Below are positions 19,201 through 26,489 of a DNA stretch of 64,000 nt, one piece after another. Numbering within the stretch: the first letter of the stretch is position 1; the number at the start of each line of letters is the position of its first letter. The stretch is from positions 1 through 64,000 of the forward strand of contig JBDWSF010000008.1 in NCBI GenBank assembly GCA_039985655.1. Direction: 5' to 3'. The position numbers were made by a program, and so were the translations under genes. This DNA is from Postechiella sp039985655. GTDB taxonomy: Bacteria; Bacteroidota; Bacteroidia; Flavobacteriales; Flavobacteriaceae. The notes beneath the pieces are model-generated. The model did no database searches. It was given only the letters and a program-made list of their open reading frames with translations, and had not been told where the DNA came from.

Positions 19201-20563
19201 TATTAAAAGAGTGACGTTAAATTATTCTGAAAATAACGGAACATTTTTACCAGGATATTTACAAACACCTGGCTTTATAGGGACTTTAAAACCATCATTT
19301 GGCTATACATTTGGTAGCCAAAGCGATATTAGATATATGGCGGCAGAGCGTGGTTGGTTAACAGTTTTTCCAGAATTTAATCAGCAGTATACAGAAACAC
19401 ATACCAAGCAGTTGGATATTTCTGCAAACTTAGAGCCTGTTAGGAATTTAAAAATCGATTTAGTTGCTAATAGAGCGTATTACGAGAATTCTACAGAGAA
19501 TTATCAAGCTATAGATGATGATGGTGATGGTTTGAGTGATCGTTATAATGATTTAATAACTAATAATTTTGGTAATTTTAGTATTTCTACCTTATTAATT
19601 AAAACCGCATTTAGTAAAAGTGATGAGCTAGCTTCGGATGCATTTAATGATTTTAGAGATAATAGATTAATTATAGCAAGAAGATTAGCGGCTCAAAAAG
19701 GAGCAGATTTAAATGATGTTGATGATGAAGGTTTTCCAAAAGGATTTGGTAAAAATAGTCAAACGGTATTATTACCATCATTTTTGGCAGCATACACAGG
19801 TAAAGACGCAAGTAGTGCAAAACTAGGCGCGTTCAGGGATGTGCCGATTCCAAACTGGGATTTAAAATATACTGGTTTTATGAAGATGAAATGGTTTAAA
19901 GAGCGCTTTAAACGTTTTTCTTTAACACATGGGTATCGTTCGGTATATACTATTAATCAATTTCAAACAAATTTAGACTATACATCTCCAAACTATACTT
20001 TAGCATATGATGATGTTAATCAAGTAGCTGATGCTAAAGACCAATCAGGTAATTACAAAAACGAAGACCTGTTTAGTAATATTAACTTATCAGAAATGTT
20101 TAGTCCGTTAATAAGAATTGATTTTGAGATGAAAAACTCAATTAAAGTTCTTGCCGAAATTCAAAAAGACAGAACATTATCTCTAAGCTTCGATAATAAT
20201 TTACTAACCGAAATTCAAGGTAACGAGTACATTTTTGGATTAGGTTACAGAATTAAAGATGTGCGTATTAAATCGCAGTTAGCGGGGCCTAAAAAACGAA
20301 TTGTTAGCGATTTAAATATGAAAGCAGATGTTTCTGTGCGGGATAACAAAACTATAATTAGATATTTAGACCTAGAGAATAATCAAGTAACATCTGGACA
20401 AACGATATGGGGTTTAAAATATTCTGCCGATTATGCGTTTAGTAAAAACTTAACAGGCATATTTTATTTCGATTATTCGTTCTCAGAATATGCTATTTCA
20501 ACAGCATTCCCACAAACAACAATACGATCAGGATTTACAATTCGATACAATTTTGGAAATTAG
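13214..20563 (+). CDS. sprA: SprA, type IX secretion system outer membrane translocon / gliding motility protein
   Basis: 2449 residues, in the size class of SprA (Sov in Porphyromonas), the giant single-chain beta-barrel through which T9SS substrates cross the outer membrane. No in-frame ATG lies ahead of the signal peptide, so TTG at 13214, 5 bases after the ruvA stop, is the likely start; the signal peptide ends near LCSLSVWSQQ. Support comes from length, the N-terminal SprA-type segment (EFYVNSDLFATIFGSNVIEVVPQGSVEMDLG split over residues ~130-165), many amphipathic strands throughout, aromatic strand ends and a C-terminal barrel strand TIRSGFTIRYNFGN. A basic KKKSKPKSK stretch lies near residue 1970. 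The order ruvA-sprA-gcvH is the one known from Flavobacterium. Substrates in this window would be the proteins at 1-2149, 5192-6706 and 42575-44743. Confidence 0.96.
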   Translation: MNTGNYNLNESIIRSRIKHTKSAFLLLTFLCSLSVWSQQPVEDSVKTGFNLGSIKIPKSSSIESKYTYDAITDRYIFTEKVGDFNINYPIILTPKEYQDFVAKENLKSYYKEKIDAFDGKKNGSEDSQKNLLPEFYVNSDLFATIFGSNVIEVVPQGSVEMDLGVLFSKQDNPSFSPRNRSNFTFDFDQRISLSLQGKVGTRVQVNANYDTQSTFDFQQLIKLEFDPTAGGGEDSIIQKIEIGNVSMPLNSSLITGAQSLFGVKAQLQFGKTTVTGVFSEQKSEATTVVSEGGGTLAEFDLFARDYDENRHFFLAQYFRDTYNKSLENYPFINNSGLQITRLEVWITNRSNSTDNVRNIVALQDLGESDKVASSVSVNAAFGAVPDNSNNGFDPTTIGTGSTLTNAIRDVATVQQGFGTLSTEVKEGFDYAKLENARKLVSNQEYVFNSELGYLSLNQRLNSDEVLAVAFQYTLLGKVYQVGEFANDGVNATDVTTDDTTGDVTQVINTNLVLKLLKSSITNVTQPIWDLMMKNIYDTGAYNLSLEDFKFNIFYNEASPLNFITPVEGTTFPLFDNLTATNTSDDREITETPLLRLFNLDKLNYNNDPQTNGDGFFDFVSGLTVLPQNGKIIFTKVEPFGRYLFDLLDDDGNANNNDTDYEADDYTNPNQEKYVYDILYKETKTAALEEIEKNKFQLTGRYKSSGGDGIPLGAFNVPRGSVKVTAGGRVLVEGIDYTVNYQLGRVQILDEALKASNTPIQVSTENNAVFGQQTKRFTGINVEHKFNENFVLGATLLNLNERPLTQKANYGTEPINNTIFGFNGNYATEVPFFTRLINKLPNIDTDAPSNLSVRGEFAYLAPGAPKGTDLDGEATSYVDDFEGSQNSIDLKSQSSWFLSSRPEELGLVYTEGLEDENGIQNGFDRALLNWYNIDPIFYSSQRPDEITDEDVSSLFTSRVFIDELFPDRDLVQGQVSVLNTLDLAYYPEERGPYNFNAGNTNGNTIIDPNDSWAGITRQLTSSDLEQANVEYIEFWLQDPFQDNPSPNANGKLVFNLGNISEDVIKDGRKLYENGLPTDGDISAFIPTDFGSVVPQNQSLIYAFDSTGDERVNQDVGYDGYDDSEELSEFGTAFGDDPSNDNYSYFLNTEGDVFERYKKYNGVEGNTPDTFTDTDRAGNTQPDVEDINRDNTMNTIDSYYEYEIEINRASLPEVDNIDEVLDSNPLKEFLTDIKVQPRRLAENDEIVNVRWYQVRIPVDRHTKSIGGITDFRSIRFVRMYLKGFTEKTVFRFGTLDLVRSDWRRYKQTLQVNNDDPDDDLTDFSVGIIGTIENEGSYVTPPGIEQEELFNSNTVVRQNEQSLVVNVCDLESQDSRGVYKNISIDMRQYKRLRMFIHAEEEEGGFNDGDDNNLSDPSTNKALVGFIRMGNDLTENYYQIELPLQKSNKGSTNEDEAWPEENQINIPIDILGKIKAQLIADGSSADGEPRFYDVIDDDIVAVTDQFAGYTVGQHRVAIIGNPNFGDIRTLMVGVKNAVAGDTPVPSPVCAQVWFNELRLSDMDNEGGWAAVLSVDTNFADFANISASGRRSTSGFGTIEQGPTERSLEDVKQYDVVTNINVGQLLPKKWGVQVPFNYAQSEEMITPKYDQFYKDLTLESRLQTANTAEEREEIKQNSEDYTKRQSINFIGVRKTRTTEKTPRFYDVENLTFNYSYNKIEHRDFEIENSTDKTLRVGVNYAFNFNPIAIEPFKKNDSIFKGKYWKFLKEFNFNLLPTSFTVNTEMNRQFNKQKFRDIDLGGDNIAIEELFKRNYTFDFQYTINYNLTKSLQFNFTAANNNIVRNYFKDNIINGEQDPSLDVWDGFLDFGDPNRQNQDLGVTYTLPLNKIPTFSFIDATYQYSGNFQWQKGSDLYGEIELDGNTYDLGNTIQNANTHNINATLDMKKFYKYVGLVKKPIRRVRTRTGPGSPPDGTQKKKSKPKSKNNAGTKFLNAGIDILTSIKRVTLNYSENNGTFLPGYLQTPGFIGTLKPSFGYTFGSQSDIRYMAAERGWLTVFPEFNQQYTETHTKQLDISANLEPVRNLKIDLVANRAYYENSTENYQAIDDDGDGLSDRYNDLITNNFGNFSISTLLIKTAFSKSDELASDAFNDFRDNRLIIARRLAAQKGADLNDVDDEGFPKGFGKNSQTVLLPSFLAAYTGKDASSAKLGAFRDVPIPNWDLKYTGFMKMKWFKERFKRFSLTHGYRSVYTINQFQTNLDYTSPNYTLAYDDVNQVADAKDQSGNYKNEDLFSNINLSEMFSPLIRIDFEMKNSIKVLAEIQKDRTLSLSFDNNLLTEIQGNEYIFGLGYRIKDVRIKSQLAGPKKRIVSDLNMKADVSVRDNKTIIRYLDLENNQVTSGQTIWGLKYSADYAFSKNLTGIFYFDYSFSEYAISTAFPQTTIRSGFTIRYNFGN

Positions 20564-20573
20564 CATATATTAA

Positions 20574-20604
20574 TTTGATTATATATTTTGAATAAATACA
20601 TTTG
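20574..20604 (+). promoter_or_regulatory. Bacteroidota-type promoter for gcvH (TTTG-N19-TACATTTG)
   Basis: Both elements fit the consensus: TTTG at 20574-20577, 19-base spacer, TACATTTG at 20597-20604, 24 bases ahead of the gcvH ATG. The box begins 11 bases after the sprA stop, so gcvH can be transcribed independently of sprA. Confidence 0.75.
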
Positions 20605-20628
20605 TCAAAATAATTTAAATAAAAAATA

Positions 20629-21009
20629 ATGAACATACCTTCAGAATTAAAATATACAAAAGATCACGAATGGGTTAAAATTGATGGAAATGTTGCAACC
20701 GTTGGCATTACAGATTTTGCACAAAGTGAATTAGGTGATATTGTTTATGTTGAAGTTGAAACTTTAGACGAAACTTTAGACGCTGATGAAATTTTTGGAT
20801 CGGTTGAAGCTGTAAAAACAGTTTCTGATTTGTTTTTACCACTTTCTGGTGAAATTATCGCGTTTAACGAAGCTTTAGAAGACGAACCAGAAAGCGTAAA
20901 TACAGATGCGTACGGTGCTGGATGGATGATTAAGATAGAAATGTCTGATGCATCTCAAGTAGATGGCTTAATGTCTGCAGATGATTATAAAGTGCTAATC
21001 GGTGCTTAA
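20629..21009 (+). CDS. gcvH: Glycine cleavage system H protein
   Basis: 126 residues, the standard length. It carries the lipoyl arm that shuttles the aminomethyl group between the P, T and L proteins. The hallmark region GDIVYVEVE...FGSVEAVKTVSDLFLPLSGE places the lipoylated lysine at Lys63, and the start ELKYTKDHEWVKIDG is the usual one. The other gcv genes are not in the window, which is normal for this phylum. It has its own promoter, and its last 8 bases overlap the next gene. Confidence 0.97.
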   Translation: MNIPSELKYTKDHEWVKIDGNVATVGITDFAQSELGDIVYVEVETLDETLDADEIFGSVEAVKTVSDLFLPLSGEIIAFNEALEDEPESVNTDAYGAGWMIKIEMSDASQVDGLMSADDYKVLIGA

Positions 21010-21370
21010 AAACAGTATGTTTTTTGCAAGTATCATATATACACTTGCCTTATTAACAGTTTGCTTAATAACGTTAAGGAACTTGCCAGATATAGGCGTG
21101 TCCCATGGTGATAAAATATTCCATTTTTTAGCATATTGTGTATTAACTTTTTTATGGACATATACATTTATTTTAAAATTTAAATGGCCGCAAAAAAAAG
21201 CAATATTAGTTGCTGCATTTGGGGCTATGTTATACGGCATACTTATTGAAGTATTACAGGGAAGTGTAACAACATCAAGATCTTTTGATTATTATGATGC
21301 TTTAGCAAATAGTTTGGGCGCTATAATAACTTCATTAATATTGATGGTTAAAAATAGAATTACACGTTAA
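21002..21370 (+). CDS. VanZ-like family small membrane protein
   Basis: 122 residues with about four hydrophobic helices. The VanZ-like pattern is visible: LPDIGVSHGDKIFHFLAYCVLTFLW, then GILIEVLQG and RSFDYYDALANSLGAI. GTG at 21002 overlaps gcvH by 8 bases and gives MLKN; ATG at 21017 is the alternative start. VanZ-like proteins are linked to glycopeptide tolerance in enterococci, but members next to gcvH/sprA in Flavobacteriia have no established role. Translational coupling to gcvH is likely from the overlap. The function is therefore left open. Confidence 0.8.
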   Translation: MLKNSMFFASIIYTLALLTVCLITLRNLPDIGVSHGDKIFHFLAYCVLTFLWTYTFILKFKWPQKKAILVAAFGAMLYGILIEVLQGSVTTSRSFDYYDALANSLGAIITSLILMVKNRITR

Positions 21371-21439
21371 AAACAGACAATCGCTTGCTTTTTTGACAAA
21401 TAAATAGTTATTTTAGCAATCCTCTAAAACAGATAAAAA

Positions 21440-22159
21440 ATGGAACTTAAAAAAAATCCTAAAGCTAATGTTGGAAGAAATAGCTCGCTATACTTTGCAA
21501 TAGGTTTAGCTTTAATGTTATTCATAACAAATTACGCGATTAATTATAAAACATACGACAAGTCTGATATCGATATAGGTATGTTAAATATGGAAGAAGA
21601 ATTAGATGAAGAAATTCCATTAACAGAGCAATTACAAACACCACCACCACCACCACCACCACCAGCAGCACCAGAAGTTATTGAGATTGTTGAAGATGAG
21701 GAAGAGGTTGAGGAAACAGTAATTGAATCTACTGAAACAGATCAAGAAGAAGAAATTGTTGAGGTTGAAGAAATTGAAGTTGCTGAAGTTGATGAAGATA
21801 TAGAAGTACCATTCTCTGTAATTGAAAATGTACCCGTATTTCCAGGTTGTGAAAAAGGAAACAATGCAGCCAAGAAAAAATGTATGTCTGATAAGATTTC
21901 AAAATTTGTAAATAGAAAATTTAATACAGAGCTCGCTAGTGATTTAGGATTATCTGGAAGACAACGTATTAATGTAATATTTAAAATAAGTAAAACAGGT
22001 GCTATTACAGGTGTACGAGCAAGAGCTCCGCATCCAGGTTTAGAAAAAGAAGCGGCAAGAGTTATTAATTTGTTGCCTAAAATGAAACCAGGAAAGCAAC
22101 GTGGTAAAGCAGTAACAGTTCCATACTCGTTACCAATTATTTTCCAAGTACAAGATTAA
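21440..22159 (+). CDS. TonB-family energy transducer with proline-rich stalk
   Basis: 239 residues: short basic N terminus, one membrane anchor (SLYFAIGLALMLFITNYAI, about 16-34), an acidic region interrupted by eight consecutive prolines (about 67-74), and a C-terminal TonB domain (VPVFPGCEKGNNAAKKKCM...GLSGRQRINVIFKISKTG...APHPGLEKEAARVINLLPKM). The paired cysteines in PGCE...KKCM are typical of Bacteroidota TonB. TonB transmits proton motive force from ExbBD to outer membrane transporters; no exbBD gene lies here. A strong terminator follows. The next gene is a paralogue, and RemB after it begins with the same domain. Confidence 0.88.
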   Translation: MELKKNPKANVGRNSSLYFAIGLALMLFITNYAINYKTYDKSDIDIGMLNMEEELDEEIPLTEQLQTPPPPPPPPAAPEVIEIVEDEEEVEETVIESTETDQEEEIVEVEEIEVAEVDEDIEVPFSVIENVPVFPGCEKGNNAAKKKCMSDKISKFVNRKFNTELASDLGLSGRQRINVIFKISKTGAITGVRARAPHPGLEKEAARVINLLPKMKPGKQRGKAVTVPYSLPIIFQVQD

Positions 22160-22217
22160 ATACGAGTTATTTACCAAGTGTAATCGAAGTAAATACATCG
22201 AAAATCTATAAAATTTA

Positions 22218-22250
22218 AAAACCCGTTACATTTCTGTAACGGGTTTTCTT
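22218..22250 (+). terminator. Strong intrinsic terminator after the first tonB
   Basis: Perfect 13-bp stem (22218-22230 with 22235-22247) with a TTTC loop, followed by a T-rich tail. Confidence 0.93.
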
Positions 22251-22307
22251 TTTTGGTATGCTTATTGTTATTTTATCATAATATTAACATTTTAAATAAT
22301 AATAATT

Positions 22308-23108
22308 ATGAGAATTCCAAAGAAGTCTCACGAACTCATTCGGCAAAATGAGCAAATCGTGAAAAAATCACAAAAGCATGATGCAAATTTACAAAAAAAC
22401 TCAACCCTTTACTTTCAAATAGGGTTAATTGTGTGTTTACTGGCAGCCTATGGCTTGCTTGAAATGAGGTTTGAAACGGCAATTTCAACCGATAATGACT
22501 TCGTAGCAGATTTAATAGACAACGTAGAAGCCCCTGTAGAGAAGTTTAAAATCTATGTAGAGCCTGCAGCAGAAGTTAAGCCTGAAGTAGTTAAAAAAGT
22601 GGTGTTAACTAAAGATCCAATTATTGTGGATGATGATACTAAGATTTTAGTAGATCTTGATATTCTAACTGAGGAAGATGATACGACTTCTGAAAAACAA
22701 ATAAACCCTGGAGATATGGATGATATTGTAGAGCCCATAGAAGAGTCTGTTGTTGATTTTGTCACCATCGAACAAGTTCCTATTTACCCAGGTTGTGAAA
22801 ACAAAAAAACGAATCCGGCAAGACGAAAATGTATGACAGAGAAACTTACGAAACTTATTCAACGTAGGTTTAAAACAGGGTTGGCTGACGATTTAGGATT
22901 GTCGGGTATTCAAAACATACAAACACAATTTACTATTGATAAAACGGGAAACATTATTGATATTAAAACACGTGCACCACATCCTAAATTAGAAAGTGAA
23001 GCAAAGCGTGTTATTAATAGTATTCCAGAAATGGAACCAGGTAAACAACGCGATAAGCCTGTTGGAGTTCGATATACTTTACCCATTAAATTTCAGGTAG
23101 AGAATTAA
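22308..23108 (+). CDS. Second TonB-family protein, paralogue of the preceding gene
   Basis: 266 residues built like the upstream protein: basic N terminus (RIPKKSHELIRQNEQIVKKSQ), a membrane segment (TLYFQIGLIVCLLAAYGLL, about 33-51), a long acidic periplasmic stretch without a poly-proline run, and a TonB C-terminal domain (VPIYPGCENKKTNPARRKCM...GLSGIQNIQTQFTIDKTG...APHPKLESEAKRVIN). Close similarity of the last ~110 residues to the 21440-22159 product shows tandem duplication. Each copy has its own terminator, so they can be expressed separately. Lack of the proline stalk suggests a shorter reach or another partner; that is inference. Confidence 0.87.
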   Translation: MRIPKKSHELIRQNEQIVKKSQKHDANLQKNSTLYFQIGLIVCLLAAYGLLEMRFETAISTDNDFVADLIDNVEAPVEKFKIYVEPAAEVKPEVVKKVVLTKDPIIVDDDTKILVDLDILTEEDDTTSEKQINPGDMDDIVEPIEESVVDFVTIEQVPIYPGCENKKTNPARRKCMTEKLTKLIQRRFKTGLADDLGLSGIQNIQTQFTIDKTGNIIDIKTRAPHPKLESEAKRVINSIPEMEPGKQRDKPVGVRYTLPIKFQVEN

Positions 23109-23132
23109 TAGCTATATCATTTAATATAACGA

Positions 23133-23165
23133 AAGCCGTTATCTTTTATAGATAGCGGCTTTTTG
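23133..23165 (+). terminator. Intrinsic terminator after the second tonB
   Basis: 13-bp stem (23133-23145 with 23151-23163, one G-U pair), 5-base loop and T tail, 24 bases after the stop. Confidence 0.85.
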
Positions 23166-23226
23166 ATATTTCTATTGTTAAAAATATAGTATCTTTCAGC
23201 TTTAATTAAATTCTCACGCCATCATT

Positions 23227-25326
23227 ATGAAGAGATTCATAGTTCTACTTTTACTTTTAGTTCAATTTAATATATACTCTCAAAATAATTCATTTATTGA
23301 AAAATCGCCTGTTTTTCCGAATTGTAATGCAGTTGCTATCGATTCTTTAAGAATATGTTTTGATAAAAATGTAAACGAATTTATTTTCAATACTTTCAAA
23401 GTACCACAAAATGTAATTGATGAAGCCTATAAAGGTGAAGTAGTCGTGCTTTTTGAAGTCGATAAAGAAGGTCGTTTTAAAACCATTTATGTAGATGGTA
23501 TGTATAGCGAATTAAAAGAAGAAGCGAATCGCGTTTTTTCTGAATTGCCGAAGATTACACCCGGCACTTATAACGGTAAACCAACTTATAAACAATACTC
23601 TTTAGCGATACAAATACCATTAGTAAATCTAACGGTGGAAGCAGATCAATTAGAAAAAGTAAAAGAAATATCTAAAATAGAACAACAAGCAAAAACAGAA
23701 TTTGATAGTGTAATAAACGCGCTTGTTCCTTATTCTAATAAAGCGTATTCAAGTCAGTTAAATATTCCGTTTATACATAGCGAATATGCTAAGTTTGATA
23801 GAAGTATGAATGTTATTGGCACAAATAGCCATACAGCATCTAAACCGTTTGTATACGATGAGGTTTCTAAGTATTACGATTTTAAAGCAGAAAAAGAAAA
23901 ATTAAAAAAAGAAGCGAATTCTTGGGGAGAACGCAAACTTTGGAATGAGCATTTAGTGCAGTTGCAAGCCGAAGATTATTGGTTTACTGTAGACCCTATT
24001 TTGGACTTGCAAGTTGGGAAAGATACTGATGCCGAATTTAATTCGACTTACAATAACACGAGAGGTTTTGTAATACAAGGAGGGTTGGGTAAAAAGTTTA
24101 ATTTCTTTAGCTCTGTTTATGAAAGTCAAGGACGTTTTGCGCGCTATGTAAATGAATATGCAGAAACTTTAAAAGCTTTTGGTCCAGATCCCGCTATTAT
24201 ACCAGGTCGTGGTATTGCTAAGCGATTTAAGACCGATTCTTACGATTACCCAGTAGCAGAAGCATACATGTCGTATGCCCCAGCTAAGTTTATTAATATT
24301 CAGTTTGGGCATGGTAAAAACTTTATTGGAGATGGGTATAGATCGTTATTGTTAAGTGATGTTGCTAGTCCGCATCCCTTTTTAAAATTGAATACCAAGT
24401 TTTGGAAAATTAAGTATACCAATACCTGGATGTGGTTAAAAGATGTTAGAGATGCTGTTATAGATGATAAAGCTTTTTTAACTAAATATATAGCCAACCA
24501 TTATTTGAGTTGGAATGCATCGAAGAAATTAAATATAGGTTTGTTCGAATCGGTATTGTGGACGAATAGTAACGATCGTGGTTTTGATGTAAATTACCTA
24601 AACCCCATTATATTTTATAGAGCTATTGAGTTTGAAACAGGCCAAGGTGCAGGAAACGCACTTTTGGGAGCGTCGGCAAAATATAAATGGAACGATAATG
24701 TGAATATTTATAGTCAGTTTATTTTAGACGAATTCTCGTTGAGTGATGTAAAAGGAGGCGAAAAGAGTTGGAAAAACAAGTTTGGTTATCAATTAGGTGT
24801 TAAATATTACAACGCTTTTAAGGTAGATAATTTATTATTACAGTTTGAATATAACCGTGTACGACCTTATACATATTCGCATAATACTATAGTTTTAAAC
24901 TACGGACACAACAACCAATCTATGGCGCATTTATGGGGCGCTAATTTTAGCGAAGCTATTTTAATTGGACGTTACCATTACAAACGCTGGTTTGGTAATG
25001 CGAAATTTATTATTGGTAATCGCGGACTTGATTTTAACGACGGCACAGATAATTTTAGTTATGGAGGTGATATTTATAGAGATTATAACGATCGCCCGTT
25101 TGATACTGGTGTAGAAGTTGGACAAGGTTTAAAAACCAAAATTTTTAATGCCAATTTACAGGCGGGGTATGTTATTAATCCAGCATCGAATTTAAAAGTG
25201 TTTACAGATATTACCATTAGAAATTTTAATCCCGATGCTACTACAGTTTCTACGTTTAAAAGTAATACGGTTTGGTTTAATTTTGGACTGAGAACCGATT
25301 TGTTTAATTGGTATTTTGATAATTAG
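23227..25326 (+). CDS. remB: Gliding motility protein RemB-like: TonB-C-type domain plus outer membrane barrel
   Basis: 699 residues. A signal peptide (ends FNIYSQNN) is followed directly by a TonB-C-like domain (SPVFPNC...LRICFDKNV...VVVLFEVDKEGRF...EANRVFSELPKITPG, about 25-135), homologous to the C termini of both preceding TonB proteins. A helical linker to about 260 leads to an outer membrane barrel of ~430 residues with repeated aromatic strands (VIQGGLGKKFNF, INIQFGHGKNFIGDGYRSL) and a C-terminal strand VWFNFGLRTDLFNWYFDN. In F. johnsoniae remB lies a few genes downstream of sprA in the same order (recalled from the gliding literature), which supports the name. It contributes to gliding in some conditions; the molecular role is unknown. 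The barrel part resembles Wzi-type capsule assembly proteins, an alternative reading. Confidence 0.78.
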   Translation: MKRFIVLLLLLVQFNIYSQNNSFIEKSPVFPNCNAVAIDSLRICFDKNVNEFIFNTFKVPQNVIDEAYKGEVVVLFEVDKEGRFKTIYVDGMYSELKEEANRVFSELPKITPGTYNGKPTYKQYSLAIQIPLVNLTVEADQLEKVKEISKIEQQAKTEFDSVINALVPYSNKAYSSQLNIPFIHSEYAKFDRSMNVIGTNSHTASKPFVYDEVSKYYDFKAEKEKLKKEANSWGERKLWNEHLVQLQAEDYWFTVDPILDLQVGKDTDAEFNSTYNNTRGFVIQGGLGKKFNFFSSVYESQGRFARYVNEYAETLKAFGPDPAIIPGRGIAKRFKTDSYDYPVAEAYMSYAPAKFINIQFGHGKNFIGDGYRSLLLSDVASPHPFLKLNTKFWKIKYTNTWMWLKDVRDAVIDDKAFLTKYIANHYLSWNASKKLNIGLFESVLWTNSNDRGFDVNYLNPIIFYRAIEFETGQGAGNALLGASAKYKWNDNVNIYSQFILDEFSLSDVKGGEKSWKNKFGYQLGVKYYNAFKVDNLLLQFEYNRVRPYTYSHNTIVLNYGHNNQSMAHLWGANFSEAILIGRYHYKRWFGNAKFIIGNRGLDFNDGTDNFSYGGDIYRDYNDRPFDTGVEVGQGLKTKIFNANLQAGYVINPASNLKVFTDITIRNFNPDATTVSTFKSNTVWFNFGLRTDLFNWYFDN

Positions 25327-25376
25327 CGAGAGCCTTATTTTTTATAGGATTATTGACTGATTACTGCTATCTGACC

Positions 25377-25462
25377 GCGTTAGGGATAGCAGAGGAAAGC
25401 CCACAGAGAGGTGCGAGCGAGGACTTGTAACGAATAACCCGACCCATGGGTAACGCCCAAAT
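25377..25462 (+). repeat. Dispersed structured element, copy A
   Basis: Begins GCGTTAGGGAT, contains GAAAGCCC, then CCCGACC with a palindrome ACCCATGGGT (25442-25451), and ends CGCCCAAAT. It fills the gap between remB and the convergent metallo-hydrolase gene. Copies with the same order of motifs occur at 28024-28147 and 53821-53990. Confidence 0.7.
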
Positions 25463-25463
25463 A

Positions 25464-26330
25464 TTAATGATTCGTTTTTAAACTCTTATAAAAAGTACGT
25501 CTCATTTTTTCGCTATTTATAAAATGATCGCCGTAACCCAAATCGTCGTATGTTTTGGTTAACGATTTGTTTGAAACCACTTCGGTTTCAGTTTTACCGT
25601 CTGCTATTTCTTTTAAAACTTTAGATTTTATAGTTTCTAGCATAGATAAAAACGATTTGTATTCGTTAAAATTTGAATGGTTTCCGTGTCCAGGAATAAT
25701 TTTAGTATTTTCGTCGATAAGCATCATGGCAGATTTTACAGCATTAATGTAACCGTTAACACTTCCTTCAGATTTTAAATCGATGTACGGATAGCGGCCA
25801 TTAAAATAGGTGTCGCCGGTGTGTAGCACATTACTTTCTGTAAAGTATAACATGGCATCGCTATTGGTGTGGGCGTTTTCGACATAGAAAATAAGCACAG
25901 TTTCGTTGTTTATTTGAATGTTTAGCTTGTCGTTAAAAGTTATGGTTGGCAATCCCTTTTGATCCGTTTTGCCTGCTATCTTTTTTTTAACATTATTATG
26001 TGCAATAATGGTTGCTCCCAATTGACCTATGTTTTCGTTACCTCCTGTATGGTCGCCATGGTGATGCGTGTTTACTAAATAAGTTATGGGTTTGTCGCTT
26101 AGCCTTATTATAGCATCCAAAATTTTGGGTGTAGATCGTGCAAACTGACTATCTATCATAAAAACACCGTCGTTAGATAAAGAAATACCAATATTACCAC
26201 CTTGACCTTCTAACATATAAATGTTTTCGGTAATTTGATGTGTTTTTATAACCACCTCTTTTTTTTGAGCACAGCTTATAAATGTTAATGAAAGGGCGCA
26301 AATGGTATTAATTATTTTGTGTGTTTTCAT
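25464..26330 (-). CDS. Metallo-beta-lactamase-fold hydrolase, lipoprotein
   Basis: 288 residues. Lipoprotein signal with lipobox LTFISC (Cys20), so membrane-anchored and periplasmic or surface-facing. The MBL zinc motif HxHxDH is present as THHHGDHTGG (His89, His91, Asp93, His94); further ligands are likely in HTNSDAMLYF, VLHTGDTYFN and IIPGHGNH. The spacing resembles the SoxH/quinoprotein-relay group of MBL proteins. Real beta-lactamases of subclass B1 share the fold, but nothing here proves that activity, so the substrate is unassigned. It is monocistronic and convergent with remB. Confidence 0.86.
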   Translation of the reverse strand: MKTHKIINTICALSLTFISCAQKKEVVIKTHQITENIYMLEGQGGNIGISLSNDGVFMIDSQFARSTPKILDAIIRLSDKPITYLVNTHHHGDHTGGNENIGQLGATIIAHNNVKKKIAGKTDQKGLPTITFNDKLNIQINNETVLIFYVENAHTNSDAMLYFTESNVLHTGDTYFNGRYPYIDLKSEGSVNGYINAVKSAMMLIDENTKIIPGHGNHSNFNEYKSFLSMLETIKSKVLKEIADGKTETEVVSNKSLTKTYDDLGYGDHFINSEKMRRTFYKSLKTNH

Positions 26331-26423
26331 GTTTAGTTTGTTTTAGCGTATTGCTAATTCTGTTATAAAAATACGATATCTTTTAAAACAAAACCAACCC
26401 TTTCAATTTCTCTAATAAAAGCA

Positions 26424-26454
26424 TTGCTCAAAATGCTATAATAGAGTATCTTTG
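26424..26454 (+). promoter_or_regulatory. Bacteroidota-type promoter for the cytochrome oxidase block (TTG-N20-TATCTTTG)
   Basis: TTG at 26424-26426, a 20-base spacer and TATCTTTG at 26447-26454, 35 bases ahead of the ctaB start. Both boxes fit the consensus. Confidence 0.72.
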
Positions 26455-26489
26455 CACTCGCATTTAAAAGCGATCAATAAAATAAAATT

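Noticed and set aside
25464..26330. Calling the MBL-fold lipoprotein a class B beta-lactamase resistance gene
   Set aside because: HxHxDH is shared by the whole fold superfamily and no drug-specific feature was seen, so only the fold is claimed.
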